Source: Phycisphaerae bacterium (GTDB lineage Bacteria > Planctomycetota > Phycisphaerae > UBA1845 > Fen-1342). From it: a stretch of 58,281 nt of DNA. The notes beneath the pieces are model-generated. The model saw only the letters and a program-made list of their open reading frames with translations. It ran no database searches and was not told the origin of the DNA. Positions 54,752 through 58,281 of the stretch are shown here, in pieces; within the stretch, counting starts at the first letter, position 1, and each line of letters opens with the position of its first letter. The stretch spans positions 1 to 58,281 of the forward strand of contig JANQFV010000046.1 of NCBI GenBank assembly GCA_028277645.1, written 5' to 3'. The position numbers and the translations under genes are program-made.

Positions 54752-56938
54752 GTGCCAGCATCCAACCAATTTACAGCGGCTGCCGCACCGATCACGGAAG
54801 CTTCCACAACCCGTGAACACGCGACAATTGCCCTGATCGGCAACCCCAACACAGGCAAGACCACGCTCTTCAACGCGCTGACCGGATTTCGCCGGCACGT
54901 CGCGAACTACCCCGGCGTCACCGTCGAGATCGCCCGTGGACCGATCCGTGGTATACAGCGCCCCACTGAACTGCTCGATCTCCCCGGAACCTACAGCTTG
55001 GCTGCACACTCGCCAGACGAGACTGTGGTGTGCGACGCACTGCGCGGCCGCGTTCCGGACCAGGCCCGTCCGGACGTCGTCATTGCGATCGTCGACGCCA
55101 GCAACCTGAAGCGAAACCTGTATCTGCTCTGCCAACTGCTCGATTCTGGCCACCCCGTTGTCGTGGCTTTGACCATGAACGACGTCGCCGCGGCACGCGG
55201 CCTGCGCGTCGACGGCAAGAAACTCGCGCAGCGCCTCGGCGTACCGGTAATCGCCGTCGATGCCCGTCAGCCGCAGTCTGTGGCACCGCTAGCGCAAGCC
55301 GTTGAAGACGCACTGAACGTCGTCCCGCCACCTGCAGCCGTTGAGCTGCCCCAGCCCCTTACGGCTGTCACACAGCAACTACTCGACCGGCATCCGGAGC
55401 TCCACCGGAGCGAAGCGCTGCGTATCATCACGGACCAAGCCGGCCACGCCGAACAGCTCTTCCTTGGCAGAGGCGGCGATGGCGCACTCGTGAACACGTT
55501 GCGCGTCGAGCTCGCCGCACAGAACGTTGACCCCACCGCCGCCGAGATTCGCGCCCGCTACGCTTGGGTCGATCGGGTGTTGGGGGGTGTCGTCGAACGC
55601 ACCTTGCCGCCCGGCAATTCATGGTCCCATCGCATCGACGCGATCCTCACCCACCGTGTCGGCGGGACGATCTTCCTGCTCGCGCTGCTCTACGTGGTCT
55701 TCACCGCGTTGTACAGTTGGGCGGGGCCATTGATGGACGGAATCGAGTGGAGTCTGGCGGCCGTTGGCGACGCGATCAGCGACGTGTTGCCCACGGGCAT
55801 CATACGCAGCCTGGTCCTCGACGGACTGATCGCCGGCGTGGGTGGCGTGCTCGTCTTCCTGCCACAGATCCTGATTCTCTTCCTGTTCATCGCGATCCTC
55901 GAGGACTGCGGTTATCTGGCCCGGGCGGCGTTTCTGGTCGACCGTCTGATGCGCCCGTTGGGACTCTCCGGCCGTGCGTTCATTCCGCTGCTGTCATCAT
56001 TCGCCTGCGCGGTGCCGGCCATCATGGGCACGCGCGCTATCGCCGATCGGCGCGAGCGCTTCATCACGATCCTGATCGCGCCGTTCATGAGCTGCTCGGC
56101 GCGCCTGCCCGTTTACGTCCTGCTCATCGGCGCGCTGGTGCCACCCGTGGCCTGGCTGGGCGGATGGGCGCGACTCGATGCACTGGTGATGCTCGCGATG
56201 TACCTGGTCGGTGTGAGCGTCGCGATCCCCATCGCGTGGCTCCTTCGCCACACGACATTTTCCGGACCAGCGTCCGGCTTCGTCTTGGAACTCCCATCGT
56301 ATAAGCTGCCACGACTGCGAACGGTCGGCCAACGGGTCTACATGGCCGGCAAGGATTTTGTAATCCGTGCCGGCAGCATCATCCTTATCGCGAGCATTGT
56401 GATCTGGGCGCTCGGCTACTTTCCGCGCAGCGCAGCCACGCAGCGGGCGGTGCAGGCGCAGCAGCAGAAGCACAACTGGTCGGACAGCGAGTTCGAGACA
56501 CACCTCGCAAGCGCGTATCTCCGCGACAGCTATCTCGGTCGGCTCGGCCAGACGATCGAGCCCGCCATCCGACCGCTCGGATGGGACTGGCGCATCGGCG
56601 TTGGTGTGCTGGCATCGTTCCCCGCCCGCGAGGTCATCGTCGCGACGCTCGGCACGATCTTCAATCTCGAAGCGGGCAGCGAAGAAGACACGGCACCACT
56701 GGAGCAGGCCATCCAGGAGGCCGCGTGGCCCGACACGGGGCGCCCGCTGTTCACACTGCCGGTGGCGCTATCACTCATGGTCTTCTTCGCCCTGTGCGCG
56801 CAGTGCGTTAGCACCCTCGCCGTCATTCGCCGCGAGACCGGCACCTGGCTGTGGCCCCTGGTCAGCTTCGGCGGAATGACGGCCATCGCCTACGTCGCCG
56901 CGCTGCTTGTCGCCCAGGTCGGCGCGGTCCTGAGCTGA
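54752..56938 (+). CDS. feoB: Ferrous iron transporter FeoB
   Basis: Main Fe2+ uptake protein of 728 aa. The N-terminal G-protein domain has GNPNTGKT (30-37) and DLPGTYSLAAHSPDE. The C-terminal membrane part has the FeoB gate region (LPQILILFLFIAILEDCGYLARAAFLVDRLM and IPLLSSFACAVPAIMGTRAI) and about eight or more membrane segments. The GTG at 54752 lacks a good ribosome site, but the N-terminal length is normal. Cotranscribed with feoA. Confidence 0.96.
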   Translation: MPASNQFTAAAAPITEASTTREHATIALIGNPNTGKTTLFNALTGFRRHVANYPGVTVEIARGPIRGIQRPTELLDLPGTYSLAAHSPDETVVCDALRGRVPDQARPDVVIAIVDASNLKRNLYLLCQLLDSGHPVVVALTMNDVAAARGLRVDGKKLAQRLGVPVIAVDARQPQSVAPLAQAVEDALNVVPPPAAVELPQPLTAVTQQLLDRHPELHRSEALRIITDQAGHAEQLFLGRGGDGALVNTLRVELAAQNVDPTAAEIRARYAWVDRVLGGVVERTLPPGNSWSHRIDAILTHRVGGTIFLLALLYVVFTALYSWAGPLMDGIEWSLAAVGDAISDVLPTGIIRSLVLDGLIAGVGGVLVFLPQILILFLFIAILEDCGYLARAAFLVDRLMRPLGLSGRAFIPLLSSFACAVPAIMGTRAIADRRERFITILIAPFMSCSARLPVYVLLIGALVPPVAWLGGWARLDALVMLAMYLVGVSVAIPIAWLLRHTTFSGPASGFVLELPSYKLPRLRTVGQRVYMAGKDFVIRAGSIILIASIVIWALGYFPRSAATQRAVQAQQQKHNWSDSEFETHLASAYLRDSYLGRLGQTIEPAIRPLGWDWRIGVGVLASFPAREVIVATLGTIFNLEAGSEEDTAPLEQAIQEAAWPDTGRPLFTLPVALSLMVFFALCAQCVSTLAVIRRETGTWLWPLVSFGGMTAIAYVAALLVAQVGAVLS

Positions 56939-56962
56939 ATCTCACCGTCACGCCACGCCCCT

Positions 56963-56992
56963 TTGGCCAACCACACACGACGTCGCTACAAT
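56963..56992 (+). promoter_or_regulatory. Candidate promoter of the MCE gene
   Basis: TTGGCC (56963-56968), an 18-nt spacer and TACAAT (56987-56992), 67 nt before the ATG at 57060. Confidence 0.45.
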
Positions 56993-57059
56993 GCCGCCAC
57001 GCGCGTCGTGCGGGCCGCCAGCACACGCCCAGCTAATCGCGCCATCAGACGGATCTGCA

Positions 57060-58281
57060 ATGAAACAGCGCAACCAGGACTTCGCGCTCGGACTCGCAAC
57101 ACTGATGTTTCTGGCGCTCTTTGTCGGGACCATCATCTTCCTATACCCGCTTTGGCAGCCCAGCGGCCGCGAAATCCGACTCCAGTTCCGGGCCGACCGC
57201 GGTATGGCGCCGCTCGAGAGCGGCAGCCCCGTGCTGCTGGGTGGCGCGCTGCAAGTCGGCCGCGTCGAGAGCGTCGCGGTCCGGGAGGTCGAGCTCGACA
57301 ACGGCGCCGGCCCCGAGCGCGAGGCTGTCTTCCTGGTCACCGTCGAGCTACGCGACGATGTCCCGCTCTACGGCGATTGCCGCATCTCCACCGGCCAACC
57401 CACGATCGGCGGCAGCGGCTACGTCGTCATCAATGACGTCGGCACGCCCGGCCAGGAGCTGCCCGATCCCGTGCCCGGCCAACCGCCGCAGAGTCTCGCA
57501 GCTGCAATTGCCACGCTCCAGGATCGGTTGCTCGCGGACGGCGGCTTTGTGGATCAGCTCAACCGCGCCGTGGACCCCGGTCGCGAAGACTCGCTGATGG
57601 CCAAGATCCTCGCGTCGCTTGACGACATCAACGTGATGACCGGTGAACTGCGCACACAACTCAGCCCACACGAGGAGCAGACGCTGCTTGCCAAGCTGCA
57701 CCGGGTGATGAACGACGTCGTCACGACGACGGGCGCCCTGCGCACGCAGCTCAGCACCGCTGTGGATGCCTCCGCGATCGTCAAGGTCCACGCCGCGCTC
57801 GACCAGTTGGACGCGGCCCTCACGCAGGTTGCGGAGATGATTGCAGAGGACCGCCCGCTAGTGCACAGCTCGCTCACCAGCGTCGCCCGCGCGACGCAGG
57901 CGCTCGAACAGGAGGCACTCACCACGATTCAACGCGAGCTCGATCCCGCCAATCCGAACGGCACACTGGGCAAGCTGCACGTCGCGATGGATCGGGTCAA
58001 CACTTCACTCGCGGACCTGAACGAGATCACCGACACCGGCACGCGCGTCGTCGCCGTCAATCGTCCCGCACTCGAGCGCACCCTCACGAACTTCGTCGAC
58101 ATGAGCAATCAGTTACGGCTGGCGAGCCAAGAGGTGCTGCTCAACCCGTCCAAGCTGATCTGGGGACCGGGCACGCAGCGCGAGGAACAACTGCTCGTCT
58201 TTCAGGCCGCCCGACATTTTGCCGAGGCGGCGGGCCAGCTCGACGACGCCGCCAGCCGACTGCAGGCCGTTCTCGCGACAT
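57060..58281 (+). CDS. MCE/MlaD-family protein (3' partial)
   Basis: The frame is open from ATG 57060 to the window end (407 codons) and is cut there. One N-terminal membrane segment lies at about 8-33 (ALGLATLMFLALFVGTIIFLY), then an MCE domain at about 40-140: IRLQFRADRGMAPLESGSPVLLGGALQVGRV and ISTGQPTIGGSGYVVIND. The rest is long amphipathic helices (VDQLNRAVDP, LRTQLSPHEEQTLLAKLHRV), as in MCE proteins of lipid transport. It probably serves an Mla-like ABC lipid transporter whose ATPase and permease are outside the window. Confidence 0.85.
   Translation, partial: MKQRNQDFALGLATLMFLALFVGTIIFLYPLWQPSGREIRLQFRADRGMAPLESGSPVLLGGALQVGRVESVAVREVELDNGAGPEREAVFLVTVELRDDVPLYGDCRISTGQPTIGGSGYVVINDVGTPGQELPDPVPGQPPQSLAAAIATLQDRLLADGGFVDQLNRAVDPGREDSLMAKILASLDDINVMTGELRTQLSPHEEQTLLAKLHRVMNDVVTTTGALRTQLSTAVDASAIVKVHAALDQLDAALTQVAEMIAEDRPLVHSSLTSVARATQALEQEALTTIQRELDPANPNGTLGKLHVAMDRVNTSLADLNEITDTGTRVVAVNRPALERTLTNFVDMSNQLRLASQEVLLNPSKLIWGPGTQREEQLLVFQAARHFAEAAGQLDDAASRLQAVLAT

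Overview
The window looks like a piece of a high-GC planctomycete chromosome, most like the Phycisphaerae or related uncultured lineages. This is inferred from gene style, not from a marker gene. The pointers are: two large pseudopilin-type proteins ending in a planctomycete-style xxDGSxRx motif; secreted proteins with dockerin-like calcium-binding repeats and no cohesin partner; tandem PEP-CTERM proteins; DUF1573 proteins; a UVR-motif protein; an ECF sigma operon; and planctomycete-type short intergenic repeats. No rRNA, tRNA, CRISPR array, transposase or phage gene was seen.

Layout. 1-8.1 kb: the distal part of a Tad (tight adherence, Flp) pilus operon: secretin CpaC (5' end cut by the window), a TadG-like protein with a von Willebrand A domain, CpaE/TadZ, the CpaF motor ATPase, TadB and TadC. 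8.4-10.6 kb: two tandem secreted DUF1573 proteins. 11-13.6 kb: a sigma-70 family factor, a TPR protein and nadD. 13.6-16.8 kb: the three-gene proton-pumping transhydrogenase operon pntAA-pntAB-pntB behind a near-consensus promoter and a perfect leader hairpin. 17-24 kb: UVR-motif protein, HU, LOG-family protein, a membrane glycosyltransferase, a DUF2007-type protein, a cyclodeaminase-like protein, tRNA deaminase tadA, a hotdog thioesterase, and a small His/Gly/Cys-rich protein behind a DUF134 regulator. 24-29 kb: HtrA protease, recA, nnrE and an orphan SPPY-type methyltransferase. 29-34.5 kb: a secreted GH16-CBM6-dockerin glucanase, two convergent glycosyltransferases and a pseudopilin with a small partner.

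34.6-35.2 kb holds the main discovery. An AhpD-family (peroxidase-related) gene is interrupted by one in-frame TGA exactly where the resolving cysteine of CxxC should be (CxxU). A perfect 7-bp hairpin with a GGTC loop follows 25 nt downstream, as expected for a bacterial SECIS. I annotate it as one selenoprotein gene of 184 codons.

35.3-42.5 kb: an alpha/beta hydrolase, a MazG-like protein, a beta-repeat dockerin protein, two tandem PEP-CTERM paralogues and an NfnAB-type bifurcating transhydrogenase. The NfnA gene carries an in-frame insertion made of two palindromic repeats. 42.7-46.5 kb: an operon of ECF sigma factor, membrane protein and secreted coiled-coil protein, then a secreted dockerin-like protein. 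46.6-52.5 kb: a second pseudopilin and partner, a sigma-54 activator with a degenerate receiver, an aminotransferase/EamA exporter pair and a small lipoprotein-like protein. 52.8-58.3 kb: a repetitive surface lipoprotein-like protein, feoA-feoB, and an MCE/MlaD protein cut by the window end.

How it fits together: much of the window serves the cell surface (Tad pilus, pseudopilins, PEP-CTERM and dockerin proteins, glycosyltransferases, secreted glucanase, MCE lipid transport). Redox and nicotinamide metabolism recurs (nadD, pntAB, nfnAB, nnrE, selenoprotein peroxidase). Coordinates and translations were read from the sequence; family assignments rest on recognised motifs, and no database search was run.
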